Origin: Bacillota bacterium
Lineage (GTDB): Bacteria > Bacillota > Clostridia > Peptostreptococcales > Anaerovoracaceae
Reading direction: 5' to 3'
Length of the DNA stretch: 64,000 bases
Assembly: GCA_022793795.1 (NCBI GenBank)
Contig: JAAWDM010000022.1
Location: 1-64,000, forward strand
How positions within the stretch are numbered: position 1 is the first letter of the stretch; the number at the start of each line of letters is the position of its first letter. Positions 16,791-25,871 of this stretch are shown here, piece after piece. Under the pieces are notes generated by a model. That model did not search any database. It was not told where the DNA came from and saw only the letters and a list, made by a program, of their open reading frames with translations. Both the position numbers and the translations under genes were made by a program.

Positions 16791-17737
16791 CCAATCTCAT
16801 AAAAAAAACGACCAGCACTCCACTAAAAGAAAATCTCCATACTCATACCCTCTGGTGTGACGGCAGCGATACTGTTGAAGAAATAATCTTATCTGCCATC
16901 GCTGCCGATTTTGATGTGATTGGGTTCTCCGGTCATAGCTATACTTCCTTTGACGAAAGTTACTGTATGTCTCTTGAGAATACCAATACATATGTAATGG
17001 AGATTGGCAACCTGGCCCAAAAATATCAAGGTCAGATTACCATATTTTGTGGAATCGAACAGGACTATTACAGCCCTCCTATTTCTCCGTCTTTCCCTTC
17101 TTTTGACTATATCATCGGTTCCGTACACGCTTTTTTCAAACCGTGTACAGCGGCTCAGTACGAGAGACTCGAAGGCTATGCAAAAAGCGCCGATTCCCTT
17201 GGTCTTATTCCTGCCAGTCTCGATGGTAAAAAAGGTTGCTATATCTATGTAGACTGGCAACGAGACGACTTAGAATGGGCTATCAAAAATCTCTATGGCG
17301 GAGATAGTTTACTTCTGGCGGAAGACTATTTCCAGACGGTTTCTCATGTACAGGAAAAAACCGGGTGTCAGATCATCGGTCATTTTGATCTATTGACCAA
17401 GTTCAACCAACAAGGTTCTCCCCTGTTTGACTGTTCCCATCCTCGATATCAAACTGCTGTGGACAAAGCCTTAGACATATTGCTGCCTTCCAATCCTATC
17501 TTTGAAATCAATACAGGCGCCATGGCCAAAGGATATCGAACCGTGCCTTATCCATCAGCAGAGATTCTAAAAAAAATCCGCTCTGGCGGCGGACGCATCA
17601 CCCTAAGCAGCGACTGTCACAGTCGAAACAAGTTGGATTATGCCTTCTCTGAAGCCGCTAAACTGGCTATGGATTGCGGTTTCACTTCTTTGTGGCTTTT
17701 AGATCGTCATGGAAAATGGATAAGCCAATCCTTATGA
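16787..17737 (+). CDS. hisK: Histidinol-phosphatase, PHP family
   Basis: This PHP-domain metallophosphatase removes phosphate from histidinol phosphate and replaces the HAD-type phosphatase absent from this HisB. Metal-binding motifs are [22 protein letters not shown], the Glu in GIEQDYY, the His in [19 protein letters not shown] and SSDCHS near the C-terminus. At 316 residues it is somewhat longer than many HisK proteins. It overlaps hisIE by 4 nt. Its last 56 bp overlap the converging sortase-substrate gene. With this gene the operon encodes every step except histidinol dehydrogenase. Confidence 0.93.
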   Translation: MTNLIKKTTSTPLKENLHTHTLWCDGSDTVEEIILSAIAADFDVIGFSGHSYTSFDESYCMSLENTNTYVMEIGNLAQKYQGQITIFCGIEQDYYSPPISPSFPSFDYIIGSVHAFFKPCTAAQYERLEGYAKSADSLGLIPASLDGKKGCYIYVDWQRDDLEWAIKNLYGGDSLLLAEDYFQTVSHVQEKTGCQIIGHFDLLTKFNQQGSPLFDCSHPRYQTAVDKALDILLPSNPIFEINTGAMAKGYRTVPYPSAEILKKIRSGGGRITLSSDCHSRNKLDYAFSEAAKLAMDCGFTSLWLLDRHGKWISQSL

Positions 17738-18170
17738 ACAGTATGGTAAGCATGATGCAGCTTGCCAAAACTATCATTCCATAAAAACGCAATGGAAATA
17801 CGTCTCCTGTTCTAGGCACATCGTCCCATATCGATGTGATTACTGACAGAGATTTATTTTCATTTTTTATTTCCCCCTTCTCGCCCTTTATCCTTTCCTG
17901 CTTTGGTATCATCACCTCTGGTATTTCTGTGGTTTCCGTTGGTTCCAATATTCCTGGTATCTCTATATTTCCCATTACCTCTGGGACTATCACATCGATT
18001 CCGCTTGCTGGTAGGGTTAAAAGGCCATCTGTCCCTGCTGTCGATAAAGGGAATATCTCCGATGAATCCACCGTATCGGCATAAGCAACTTTTCCATGGA
18101 GGGCTCCTATTGCAATTACTAAAAACAGACCGATATACAGATATTCTTTAAATCCCCTTTTTTCTTTCAT
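17682..18170 (-). CDS. Small sortase-anchored surface protein (CscD-like)
   Basis: The 162-residue protein has a signal peptide (about 1-31, ending in GKVAYA), a proline- and glutamate-rich stem, and a sorting signal: VPRTGD, a hydrophobic span of about 22 residues, then a charged tail (about 12 residues). The anchor motif VPRTG differs from LPXTG but matches the VPQTG of the adhesin at 28019-33715, so one sortase could serve both; no sortase gene lies in the window. It is the last gene of a minus-strand cluster with WxL-like proteins, the position of the small LPXTG protein CscD in lactobacillal csc clusters. Its 3' end overlaps hisK by 56 bp. Confidence 0.75.
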   Translation of the reverse strand: MKEKRGFKEYLYIGLFLVIAIGALHGKVAYADTVDSSEIFPLSTAGTDGLLTLPASGIDVIVPEVMGNIEIPGILEPTETTEIPEVMIPKQERIKGEKGEIKNENKSLSVITSIWDDVPRTGDVFPLRFYGMIVLASCIMLTILFIRIGLSIFHDDLKATKK

Positions 18171-18192
18171 ACATTATCTCCCCACTCTTTCC

Positions 18193-20694
18193 TCAGACTT
18201 CATCTATGGTAACGACTAGCTTTACCACTGGGACTCTCTCCAACGGCTGACTTACCAGCCCGGTTTTACTGGACAATGCAACGATTCTGCTCTGGCCTTC
18301 TCCAATACTTTCGCTTGATGTGTAGCTGCCTTCTGAAAGGTCGAAGCCATCTGCTGTCAAGGACAACATCTTACTGTCCTTGGGAAGACCTGCAAAATTA
18401 CTGGTATGCGTTACCAATATCCATCCGTCAAATAAACTCTCTACACAAATATCCTTTACTCTTATCTCACTGCCTCCCAGATTCACTACAGTCAAATCAC
18501 CTTTTGCAACCCCTACCTTATCATTCCATACCAATTCCACTGATTCTGATACCAAAAAGTCAAAATTTCGGTAAAGATAGACACCTCCTTGTGTAGAAGT
18601 TCCTGTTTTTCCGTAAAACCCAACCATTTTTTTAGCCCAGGCCAGTCCCTCCTCACTTTTTGCGGTTAAAAATATTTCCCCGCGCTGCAAATTGGTTCCC
18701 CATGCAAAATCCATATCTGCGCTAGGCGTTCCCTCTATGGTCATCGTTCCGCTTAATCCATCTGCATTTTTCAATACAGATGTCACATTGCAGTTTGCAG
18801 GAACCCGCAAGCCATCAAAAAGTATGGCTTGCGGACTATCGTCGGAATTTGTATAAAAAAACAAATTGGACAAATTGGTTACTTTTGAAGTGTTCCAATT
18901 TACCATACCCTTTATGGTCACAGTTCCTGTTTCACTCCCACAGTCATAGAACATGCCGCTCATATTGGTGAGGCTTTCTGTTTTCCAATTGAAAAGTTCA
19001 AAGATAAGCGTCTGTATCTGCTTTCCAAAACCACGAAACATATTGTAAAAGCTAGTAACATTAGAAACATCCCAGTTTTCATAACCACTGACTACATGTT
19101 CAGGAACATTTGCGGTACACATGTAAAACATGCCAGCCATATTCCTGACACCGAAAGTATTCCATGCTTCAAAGGATATGGCAGAAACCTGATCTGCATA
19201 TGCACCAAAACAATGAAACATATAGCTCATATCCGTCACACCTGACGTATCCCATGTATCCAACCCAACAATATATGCTGCCTTTGCATACTGCCCAGTT
19301 CCGCTTAACATACTCTGCATATTCACGTTACTTCCTAATTTCCATCCGGAAAGATCAAGGTTAAGCACAATGTCATAGACTCGAATCTCTTCTCCTAAAA
19401 GGCGCTCATAACCTCTGCCGATGTCTTCGAACATACCGCTCATATCCGTTACCATGGAAACATTCCATCCAGAAAGGTTTAGTTCTATCTTCTCTGTATG
19501 CCATCCAATTTCAGCAAACATTTTTTTCATTGACGTTACACGGGACGTATCCCATTTTGTTAAATCCCAGGTTATACTTGCAGGCCCCTGTCCTGCATAG
19601 GTGCAGAACATATAGCTCATATTGGTAACGCCCGAGGTATCCCAATCCTCTATCCCTGTCAATTCCGTGTAGTTGGCATATTGTCCGAAATATCTGAACA
19701 TTCCCTGCAGATTTGCGTCCATTGCAAAACGCCATCCCGCCAAGTTCAGGACCACATTGTTTGACGACTCTCCACAACTTCTAAATAGCGATCTCATATC
19801 TATAACCTCAGATATATCCCATCCAGAAAAATCAAGAGAAATATTCAAAACCTTTTTACCAAATTTATCAAACATGCTACACATATTGGTTACATGGGAT
19901 ACGTCCCACCCCTCATACCCTTCTATGACAACAGTAAAACTTCGCTTATCGTTAGATTGTCTGTTACCTACCACATTTTCAAACATGTAGCTCATGTTCA
20001 GCACATTCCTAGTATCCCATGATGCGAGGCCTCCAATTATTATAGATTCAGGTCTTGTGCTGCCCACGCCAGAAAACATATAGCTCATATCGGTTACTTT
20101 AGAGGTTTTCATGGTTGTACAGTCTATGCTAAAAGTATCCCTAGCTGACTGTGAACCGCAGTAATAAAACATGTATTTCATGTTCGTCACATTGGAGGTA
20201 TCCAAAAGTTGAATATCTATGGTTTCCAGGTTTTCAAAACGATAAAACCAGTATGCTGTACTGGTCGGCGCTATGGTACTTCCAATCTCAACAGCTTTCA
20301 CTTTTAACCGATTACTGTACCATGGGGCTGCCGATGCGCTGGAGAACACATAATCGTGTTCTCCGAAAGCCCTATAGGTTGCAACGACTGCACCGTGTTT
20401 GATCTGATTCGTTGTTTGATTAGATGGAATTTCATTGATAATCAGAGTTCCATCGTTATACAGAACAGTTCTGGCGCCCATTGCTGCAAGGGGCAATATT
20501 TCCTCCATTTCTTCTTCCGACTCCGGTTCCGTTTCGACTTCAATCTCAGTTTCCATTTCCATTCCTGCTACTTCCCCGTCTTCTGTCATCTCCTCCATAT
20601 CTAATGCAGCTGCAAAGCCCTGTGAACTAAATATGAGCATAATAAATATCAACACCAGAATCATCCATCCTCTTAGGTTTAACACTCTCTTCAT
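18193..20694 (-). CDS. BspA-like (DUF285 repeat) surface protein with C-terminal WxL-like domain
   Basis: The 833-residue secreted protein has an N-terminal signal peptide (about 1-30), an acidic stretch, then about 15 repeats of the DUF285/BspA type (WDTSxVTNMSYMF and variants), spaced some 35-50 residues apart. Such repeats form solenoids found in surface adhesins of anaerobes. The last ~125 residues are different: FDFLVSESVELVW, LTVVNLG, GWILV, NFAGLP, KMLSLTADGF and SSKTGLV. They align with the small secreted protein at 21210-21740 and resemble WxL cell-wall-binding domains, though only the first W-x-L is kept. No sortase signal. ATG 20694 has AAAGGAG 8 nt upstream. Confidence 0.82.
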   Translation of the reverse strand: MKRVLNLRGWMILVLIFIMLIFSSQGFAAALDMEEMTEDGEVAGMEMETEIEVETEPESEEEMEEILPLAAMGARTVLYNDGTLIINEIPSNQTTNQIKHGAVVATYRAFGEHDYVFSSASAAPWYSNRLKVKAVEIGSTIAPTSTAYWFYRFENLETIDIQLLDTSNVTNMKYMFYYCGSQSARDTFSIDCTTMKTSKVTDMSYMFSGVGSTRPESIIIGGLASWDTRNVLNMSYMFENVVGNRQSNDKRSFTVVIEGYEGWDVSHVTNMCSMFDKFGKKVLNISLDFSGWDISEVIDMRSLFRSCGESSNNVVLNLAGWRFAMDANLQGMFRYFGQYANYTELTGIEDWDTSGVTNMSYMFCTYAGQGPASITWDLTKWDTSRVTSMKKMFAEIGWHTEKIELNLSGWNVSMVTDMSGMFEDIGRGYERLLGEEIRVYDIVLNLDLSGWKLGSNVNMQSMLSGTGQYAKAAYIVGLDTWDTSGVTDMSYMFHCFGAYADQVSAISFEAWNTFGVRNMAGMFYMCTANVPEHVVSGYENWDVSNVTSFYNMFRGFGKQIQTLIFELFNWKTESLTNMSGMFYDCGSETGTVTIKGMVNWNTSKVTNLSNLFFYTNSDDSPQAILFDGLRVPANCNVTSVLKNADGLSGTMTIEGTPSADMDFAWGTNLQRGEIFLTAKSEEGLAWAKKMVGFYGKTGTSTQGGVYLYRNFDFLVSESVELVWNDKVGVAKGDLTVVNLGGSEIRVKDICVESLFDGWILVTHTSNFAGLPKDSKMLSLTADGFDLSEGSYTSSESIGEGQSRIVALSSKTGLVSQPLERVPVVKLVVTIDEV

Positions 20695-20715
20695 ATTGGC
20701 GGCTCCTTTTATCTT

Positions 20716-21189
20716 TTAGTCGTTCAGGTAAAGATCAATGGTTACATTGGTTTGGCCAATCATCTCCTCCTGCATATCATAGTTATAAATCTCTGCTGTT
20801 ACCGTATTTTGACCTTTTTTCAAGGGCGATGTATCAATCACATCTGCCTGTACCATATCTCCAGCTTTAATCAGACCAGAATCATAAATATATATATTAT
20901 CAACTTTCATCTTGCATCTGAGTTGTCTCTCCTCATTAAGATTCACAAAATTTAAATCCTGCATGGTATCCTCATAGATTTGCACTGCAGAATTCATTTT
21001 AAGTCGTAGTTGTCCATCACTGGTATCATGGAGAGCTTCCTGTGTTTTCACGATAACGGCCGTCTTGCTGGGAGCGGTATGGTCAAAGTGCAGTGTAAAA
21101 TACCATCCGCCCCCTAGCAAAGTTACCGTTAATAAAAAAACGACTGCCAATAATTGCACTCGTCTCTTTTCTGTCTGTTCCTTTTTCAT
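20716..21189 (-). CDS. Single-pass membrane protein with external beta-rich domain
   Basis: I do not recognise the family. The 157-residue protein has a charged N-terminus, one membrane segment (about 12-31), and an external domain of about 120 residues that looks beta-rich and Ig-like (repeated alternating hydrophobics, ending in VTIDLYLND). It lies between the two WxL-like genes, 21 nt from each. In csc clusters a membrane-anchored DUF916/DUF3324 protein (CscA) accompanies WxL proteins. This one is much shorter, but it could play that bridging role. The ribosome site is weak (AGG 6 nt before ATG, AAGGAG 14 nt before). Confidence 0.6.
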   Translation of the reverse strand: MKKEQTEKRRVQLLAVVFLLTVTLLGGGWYFTLHFDHTAPSKTAVIVKTQEALHDTSDGQLRLKMNSAVQIYEDTMQDLNFVNLNEERQLRCKMKVDNIYIYDSGLIKAGDMVQADVIDTSPLKKGQNTVTAEIYNYDMQEEMIGQTNVTIDLYLND

Positions 21190-21209
21190 TGCGTGCCTGT
21201 TTCCACTCC

Positions 21210-21740
21210 TTATGTTAAACTTAACGTTACAATAATGTTGACAACCTGTACCTTATCGATGGCAACTGTTACAATACCTGTCTTTCCTGAAAACGTTACG
21301 TCTTTAGATGTTCCGGCTGGCACATTGCTATCAACAGTCGCAAAGGACGGGCATGCTTTAGTAATATCCCATGTGGAGCTACCTAAAGTTGGTATCAAAG
21401 ATAATTTTTTAGCATTAGCGCTTAAGCTTTTAAAATCCGTATTTTGTTCCACCAGTTGCCACCCGGAAGCTGCGGTTGCTGAAATACTGTCGATATTAAC
21501 AACACCTGCACTGCTATTATTCGTCACTGTCAACTTGTCAACTGTTAGATCTACTGCATTGGCTGTTCCTGTCATCTGGATCGACTCCGATATGGTTACA
21601 TCAATAGCCGCTGCTGGAACTGTCATGTAAGCTGTTACACTGTTATCGTCAGCGAAGGCGATAGCTGTACTGCAAAACACCATGGTCAGTATACAAAGCA
21701 TAGCACATACTTTTTGGTTCATACTTTTTCTCATTCTCAT
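21210..21740 (-). CDS. Small secreted WxL-like protein (CscB-like)
   Basis: The 176-residue product has a signal peptide (about 1-29, MRMRKSMNQKVCAML to STAIAFA) and a single domain: IDVTISESIQM, LTVTNNSSAG, SGWQLVEQNTDFKSL, KLSLIPTLGS, VPAGTSKDVTFSGKTG and a terminal IIVTLSLT. GWxL, (D/N)F, the KxLSL block and VPAGT recall WxL domains that bind peptidoglycan non-covalently, but the second distal WxL is replaced by VTLSL. The same domain ends the BspA-like protein at 18193-20694. ATG 21740 is preferred to the longer frame from 21818 because AAAGGAAA lies 6 nt upstream. A short palindrome (21761-21778) lies just before the ribosome site. Confidence 0.65.
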   Translation of the reverse strand: MRMRKSMNQKVCAMLCILTMVFCSTAIAFADDNSVTAYMTVPAAAIDVTISESIQMTGTANAVDLTVDKLTVTNNSSAGVVNIDSISATAASGWQLVEQNTDFKSLSANAKKLSLIPTLGSSTWDITKACPSFATVDSNVPAGTSKDVTFSGKTGIVTVAIDKVQVVNIIVTLSLT

Positions 21741-21760
21741 TTTCTTTTCCTTTCTTTTGT

Positions 21761-21778
21761 CTTGTCTAAAAAGACAAG
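21761..21778. promoter_or_regulatory. Short palindrome upstream of the WxL-like gene
   Basis: CTTGTCT and AGACAAG are separated by AAAA. The palindrome lies 20 bases before ATG 21740. It has no U-run on the minus strand, so it is more likely an operator or leader hairpin than a terminator. Confidence 0.35.
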
Positions 21779-21836
21779 CATACCCTATATTAACGTACCT
21801 CTGGCACGCAATGAACAATACTAATATCTTTGAAAT

Positions 21837-22865
21837 TTATCCTCCGTCCTCTTGGTAGATAAGCAGCTTCTTCAAAGCCTGATTGGTCTTTGGCCCTTTT
21901 TCCTTCAAAATGCCCGGACTTTTCACCAATAGGCGGACTCCTTCTGCAATCCATTCATATACACTAGAAGTATAATAAGGGTCCAATTTCAACCCTTTCT
22001 GTTCCAACATTAAATCTCTCATTTCCTTTGTATCACTCAGTAAATATCGAGTAAGAGCATGACCTATCTCATGAAGCAAACTGAATTCCAAAACATAGAT
22101 GTCATTTTCTTTTACATAGATTGTTGCCCTCTCTGCGCTGCTTGTAGTATATCCACCGCTTCCCATACTTTCAAAGGGTTCCTTAAGCGCTGGAGTAATA
22201 TACACTTCTGTCTGGCGCTTTGTAAGTCCATTTCTCATGTAGAGTGGTAGCTGCATATATTGAAGTTCTACTCTTTTTTGAATTGCTTTTCGCTTGTCTG
22301 CAGACGGATATAGTTCTTTACTAATATGAATTGGAATACATTCTGTCTTTTTCACTGTTTGAATAGATGGAGAATCTTTTGGAATATATCCTAATCTTCC
22401 ATTCATAAACACCACATACCACTCTGCCATTTGTCCGATGGTACAGATGCTCGTCTCTCGACTTCTCATTTTCGTACCAGATAATCTGGGTGAAGCGTAA
22501 ACTTCCATTTCTCCATCAGTTAATAGTTCCTTGAAGGTATAGTTAACAGTATATGATCCTGCAGGTGGTTTCACTGTTACTTTGGCAGCCGGTATATAAA
22601 AGAAACGTTCAAAGCAGGAAACCTTGTAGTATAAATTCTTCTTTCCATCAGGCATAGTAGCCCTTACCAAACCTTCTGCTTTCAGTTTTTGATTCTTTCC
22701 AATGGGACAAACTGCATATCTGGCTGTCTCATACCCGCTGCTGTAAAGCCATGTCTGCTGCTTTGCATAGATGGTCTTTTGTGTAGCCCCATAAGCAGAG
22801 CCTATAGTCATGTTTAAAAGCAACCAAATACAAATTAGGCCTCTGATTGTTTTTTTCCAACTCAT
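21837..22865 (-). CDS. Secreted zinc metalloprotease, anthrax lethal factor/PPEP-like (M34)
   Basis: The 342-residue protein has a signal peptide (about 1-26), SH3-like regions (about 30-170) and a C-terminal ATLF domain (about 190-342). The zinc site is LLHEIGHAL (His265, Glu266, His269), with YEWIAEGVRLL supplying Glu304. Tyr297 lies seven residues before Glu304, the Tyr-Glu spacing of lethal factor and C. difficile PPEP-1. The tail SPGILKEKGPKTNQAL matches the ATLF signature. PPEP enzymes cut Pro-Pro bonds in sortase-anchored adhesins. ATG 22865 has GGAGG 5 nt upstream; the longer frame from 22925 crosses a terminator. The degenerate paralogue is at 27045-28022. Confidence 0.85.
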   Translation of the reverse strand: MSWKKTIRGLICIWLLLNMTIGSAYGATQKTIYAKQQTWLYSSGYETARYAVCPIGKNQKLKAEGLVRATMPDGKKNLYYKVSCFERFFYIPAAKVTVKPPAGSYTVNYTFKELLTDGEMEVYASPRLSGTKMRSRETSICTIGQMAEWYVVFMNGRLGYIPKDSPSIQTVKKTECIPIHISKELYPSADKRKAIQKRVELQYMQLPLYMRNGLTKRQTEVYITPALKEPFESMGSGGYTTSSAERATIYVKENDIYVLEFSLLHEIGHALTRYLLSDTKEMRDLMLEQKGLKLDPYYTSSVYEWIAEGVRLLVKSPGILKEKGPKTNQALKKLLIYQEDGG

Positions 22866-22881
22866 ATGTTCCTCCAAATGA

Positions 22882-22911
22882 AAAGAGGACAATCCAATGA
22901 CTGTCCTCTTT
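22882..22911 (-). terminator. Bidirectional hairpin terminator between coaW and the protease gene
   Basis: AAAGAGGACA (22882-22891) and TGTCCTCTTT (22902-22911) form a 10-bp stem with T-runs on both strands. It follows coaW and sits about 17 bases before the protease start, so it could also work as an attenuator for the surface cluster. Confidence 0.75.
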
Positions 22912-22973
22912 TTATGCTTTTGCATTTCCTTTCATTCTCTATAACTTTAAAAATATGGATTTGGCATTTCCAT

Positions 22974-23825
22974 CTATCTATTTTCTCCCACCGGATTTAA
23001 GCAACACTGTTCAGCTAAAGCTGCACCAATAGCTGTTCCATACTCTCCATCCTCTGGTACGATCACATGAATATCAGGATACATGGTTTTAATCATATCA
23101 CAGATATGATTACATTCTGGGAAATTTATCAGGTTGCCGATCAATACGAAATCTTTGATATTGGTTCCCTGAGAAATTAGTACAGCCGTTTGACAAATGG
23201 TTTCCAGGACCATGTGTACAATACCAGCCGCCTTATCCTCACAAGTAGCCCGGGTAGATGCTTTACCAAAATTGGAAGCAGTAATCTCCAGATTCAAGCC
23301 TGGAAGGGGTTCATTAGAAATATCTCCAATACGAAGGTCAATATTTCCTACCTTTCCGCCTAGAGCCATTTCCTGAATTTTATCGATGTCATTAGTATTA
23401 AGCATCAGTTTTGACAGACCAATAATCGTACCTCCGCCAATACCAATTCCGCCTAAATGCATCGGGACATTGTTTTTTACTCCGACGAAGGAAGTTCCAG
23501 TACCCATGCTGACTACCATAAACTCCTCTGCATCACCTGCAAAATATCCTCCACCTACACCATTTGCAGAAAACTCGTCCACTTTGTAGGTAGGCAGACC
23601 ATAAATAGCCTGCTCTACAGCCGTGCTTCCCACACCGGTCAGATTTACCTGTTCAATATCTTTTAATTCCAGTCCATTATCATACAAAAACTTTCCGAAG
23701 GCACCAAATAGCGATGCGATTGCATTGTTTGCTGAAATCTGCACTGGTATCAGCATCTTTTCTTCGCGAAATCCAGCAATTTTAGTCGTACTGCCACCAA
23801 TGTCAATTCCTACTACGATTCCCAT
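22974..23825 (-). CDS. coaW: Type II pantothenate kinase
   Basis: CoaW phosphorylates pantothenate in the first step of coenzyme A synthesis. The type II enzyme, as in Staphylococcus, is an actin-like/ASKHA kinase not inhibited by CoA. The 283 residues start IVVGIDIGGSTTKIAGF (phosphate 1 loop), with GVGSTAVE, the ATP-binding MGTGTSFVGV and GGIGIGGGTIIGLS, and C-terminal GEYGTAIGAALA. Length is normal. It lies 47 nt downstream of the DUF885 gene, so the two may be cotranscribed. A hairpin terminator follows. It is a housekeeping gene embedded in the surface-protein region. Confidence 0.93.
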   Translation of the reverse strand: MGIVVGIDIGGSTTKIAGFREEKMLIPVQISANNAIASLFGAFGKFLYDNGLELKDIEQVNLTGVGSTAVEQAIYGLPTYKVDEFSANGVGGGYFAGDAEEFMVVSMGTGTSFVGVKNNVPMHLGGIGIGGGTIIGLSKLMLNTNDIDKIQEMALGGKVGNIDLRIGDISNEPLPGLNLEITASNFGKASTRATCEDKAAGIVHMVLETICQTAVLISQGTNIKDFVLIGNLINFPECNHICDMIKTMYPDIHVIVPEDGEYGTAIGAALAEQCCLNPVGENR

Positions 23826-23872
23826 GTCCAGGTCCTGTTTCCTTTCTTCTGACTTTTATCTGTCTCTATGTT

Positions 23873-25705
23873 CTATGCAGCTTTCTTCACATCGCTCTTG
23901 GAAGTTTTCGATGTCTGTGACTTTGTTTCAAGAGTATTGACGGAACCCTTGACGTATTCTTTCACGCTCTCCTCTAAAATGTAAAATGGAGATGGACCGG
24001 CATCTAACACCACCTGATGAAACTCTTTTTCAGAAAAATTATCCTTTAGATGCTTCTTGGCATAGCTACGCAATTCTTCAAATTCCAGCCAACCGAGACA
24101 GTAGGTCTGATAATTGACTGGTTCAGCAATGACATAATCCATGACACTTTCCGCCACCTCTTCATTGAATCCTTCTTCATTCAGATAGGCCCTTGTATCT
24201 CCCAGGTCCCATCCTTCATAATTAACACCAATTTCTAAACGGGCGCTGAGCAGCAGATTCAACTGGTTATTATATTTTTCAAATTTTCCGTAGACTGGAT
24301 TGTCATAATCATAGGCGCTGAAAGACATCATCTCTACATAAGTCGCCCAGCCCTCCGAATATCCAGAGTAATCTAAAATCGCACGAATCGGATTAGACAT
24401 ACGGGAATAAAAATATACATTTTGATACATGTGTCCTGGTACCCCCTCGTGAGCTAAGGTGGACCATATGCCAGAACCATTCTCACTGCTTGGATTGGTA
24501 AAGATAAAATTGTGGGTATAGTCATCTACCGGCGGTACGATATAGAAGGCCGGACTGGTACTACCTTTCATAGAATCATGTATTTGCTCAACAGAAAACT
24601 CATATTCCGGAGTTTTTGGAAAACGTTTCGCAAAAAATTTGGCAAAATACCGTATGGTCTCTTCTGGATCTAACTCTCCATATAAATCGGCGCCATTGTA
24701 GTATTGAACATAGGCATCATAATTCTTATATGCCAGGTCCTGGAAGGACTTCATAGTTTTTCTGATCTTTTTATCCAATAGTTTAATCACCTGTTCTGGT
24801 GTCTTATCTGTGCCCACATTGCTCTTTAGCAAATATTTATAATATTCCTTTCCTCCATCATAATATGCCAGTCCCAGTTGATTCTCTCCAGTATCCTTTA
24901 ATTCCTCAAAGGTGGTAATAATTCTCTCATAAGCTGGAATTATCAGCTTTGTGACTGCATCATAATTTTTCTTTTTATATTGCTCCAATTCTCTTTGGGT
25001 AATACCCTCTACCTCCTCGATTCTATCGTTGAAGGTAGAAATCAGCATATTTTGTGCAGGCTTTTCAATAAATTCATTGCACTGGCGAATTACCTCCTCG
25101 GCACATCCTTCTGCCATAAACAACCCTTTTTCAGACTTGGTCTTTTCAAATTCAAGACAGGTATCGATATATTCAGAAACATCCTCCATCAGACTCAAAT
25201 AGCCTTCCACATCGTCTTCATCGTAAAAGGTATATTCCCCCATGGCAATGGGGATATTCATCTGCAATCCGCTGGTATAGGCAAAGGGCTCGTACATATA
25301 GGTATACTTCTCTGATTCCAATGACAATGTAAAATCATTTTCTAAAAGTTTATAGATAAACTGCTCTTCAGTATTTAATTTTTCATAATCAAAACTCTTC
25401 AATTTTTTCAAATTGGCCTTGATTTGTTGAACCTCTGCATCCATTGCTTCCTGAGACAAATCCAAACCTCCAAATCCCACATCTTTTGGATCGATCCCAT
25501 ATTCTTCCGGATGAACTAAGGTGTGGTGCAAGGTAATAGCATTTTCAGATACATACTCCTTAAAAAGTTCCTGAAGAAACCCATCGAAGGTTTGCACCTT
25601 TGCTTCTGCCGATATAATACCGCAACTTCCAGCTGTAACAACAAAGATAACAACAAACAAAACGCATAATACTTTTTTAACTGATATGCGACTGGATGTC
25701 CCCAT
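23873..25705 (-). CDS. DUF885 family secreted metallopeptidase-like protein
   Basis: The 610-residue protein starts with a signal-type hydrophobic segment (about 10-33). A Cys at about residue 28 (VTAGSC) makes a weak lipobox, so it is exported and possibly lipid-anchored. The DUF885 core includes LAHEGVPGHMYQ, an HExxxGH zinc-type motif, then GYSEGWATYVEMMSF with candidate third-ligand Glu residues, and the RLEIGVNYEGW block. Related proteins are M32-like carboxypeptidases acting on peptides; activity here is inferred. The tail is Lys/Ser/Thr-rich. ATG 25705 has AAAGGAG 11 nt upstream. It has its own promoter with a palindrome. Confidence 0.87.
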   Translation of the reverse strand: MGTSSRISVKKVLCVLFVVIFVVTAGSCGIISAEAKVQTFDGFLQELFKEYVSENAITLHHTLVHPEEYGIDPKDVGFGGLDLSQEAMDAEVQQIKANLKKLKSFDYEKLNTEEQFIYKLLENDFTLSLESEKYTYMYEPFAYTSGLQMNIPIAMGEYTFYDEDDVEGYLSLMEDVSEYIDTCLEFEKTKSEKGLFMAEGCAEEVIRQCNEFIEKPAQNMLISTFNDRIEEVEGITQRELEQYKKKNYDAVTKLIIPAYERIITTFEELKDTGENQLGLAYYDGGKEYYKYLLKSNVGTDKTPEQVIKLLDKKIRKTMKSFQDLAYKNYDAYVQYYNGADLYGELDPEETIRYFAKFFAKRFPKTPEYEFSVEQIHDSMKGSTSPAFYIVPPVDDYTHNFIFTNPSSENGSGIWSTLAHEGVPGHMYQNVYFYSRMSNPIRAILDYSGYSEGWATYVEMMSFSAYDYDNPVYGKFEKYNNQLNLLLSARLEIGVNYEGWDLGDTRAYLNEEGFNEEVAESVMDYVIAEPVNYQTYCLGWLEFEELRSYAKKHLKDNFSEKEFHQVVLDAGPSPFYILEESVKEYVKGSVNTLETKSQTSKTSKSDVKKAA

Positions 25706-25764
25706 GGTGGTCTACACTCCTTTTCCCCTGATTTTCAATCTTATGATTGTCATCCCTAAATATG

Positions 25765-25805
25765 AAGGGTACCCTTAGTATAGCACAGTAGGGCTCCATA
25801 GGAAA
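25765..25805 (-). promoter_or_regulatory. Promoter of the DUF885 gene with a 12-bp palindrome
   Basis: On the minus strand AGGAAA-type complement TTTCCT (25800-25805) and TATACT (25777-25782, preceded by TGC) are 17 bp apart. The perfect palindrome AAGGGTACCCTT (25765-25776) begins directly after the -10, at the expected start site, a typical repressor position. Confidence 0.55.
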
Positions 25806-25810
25806 GGGAA

Positions 25811-25847
25811 AAATCGAAAAGCTCCCAGTGAAAAGACCAGGAGCTTT
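25811..25847 (-). terminator. Rho-independent terminator after the lipoprotein gene
   Basis: On the minus strand AAAGCTCC (25840-25847 complement) pairs with GGAGCTTT (25818-25825 complement) across a 14-nt loop and is followed by TTTTT. It lies 25 bases past the stop of the gene at 25872. Confidence 0.8.
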
Positions 25848-25871
25848 GCTGCTTTATTCCATCTATAACAT

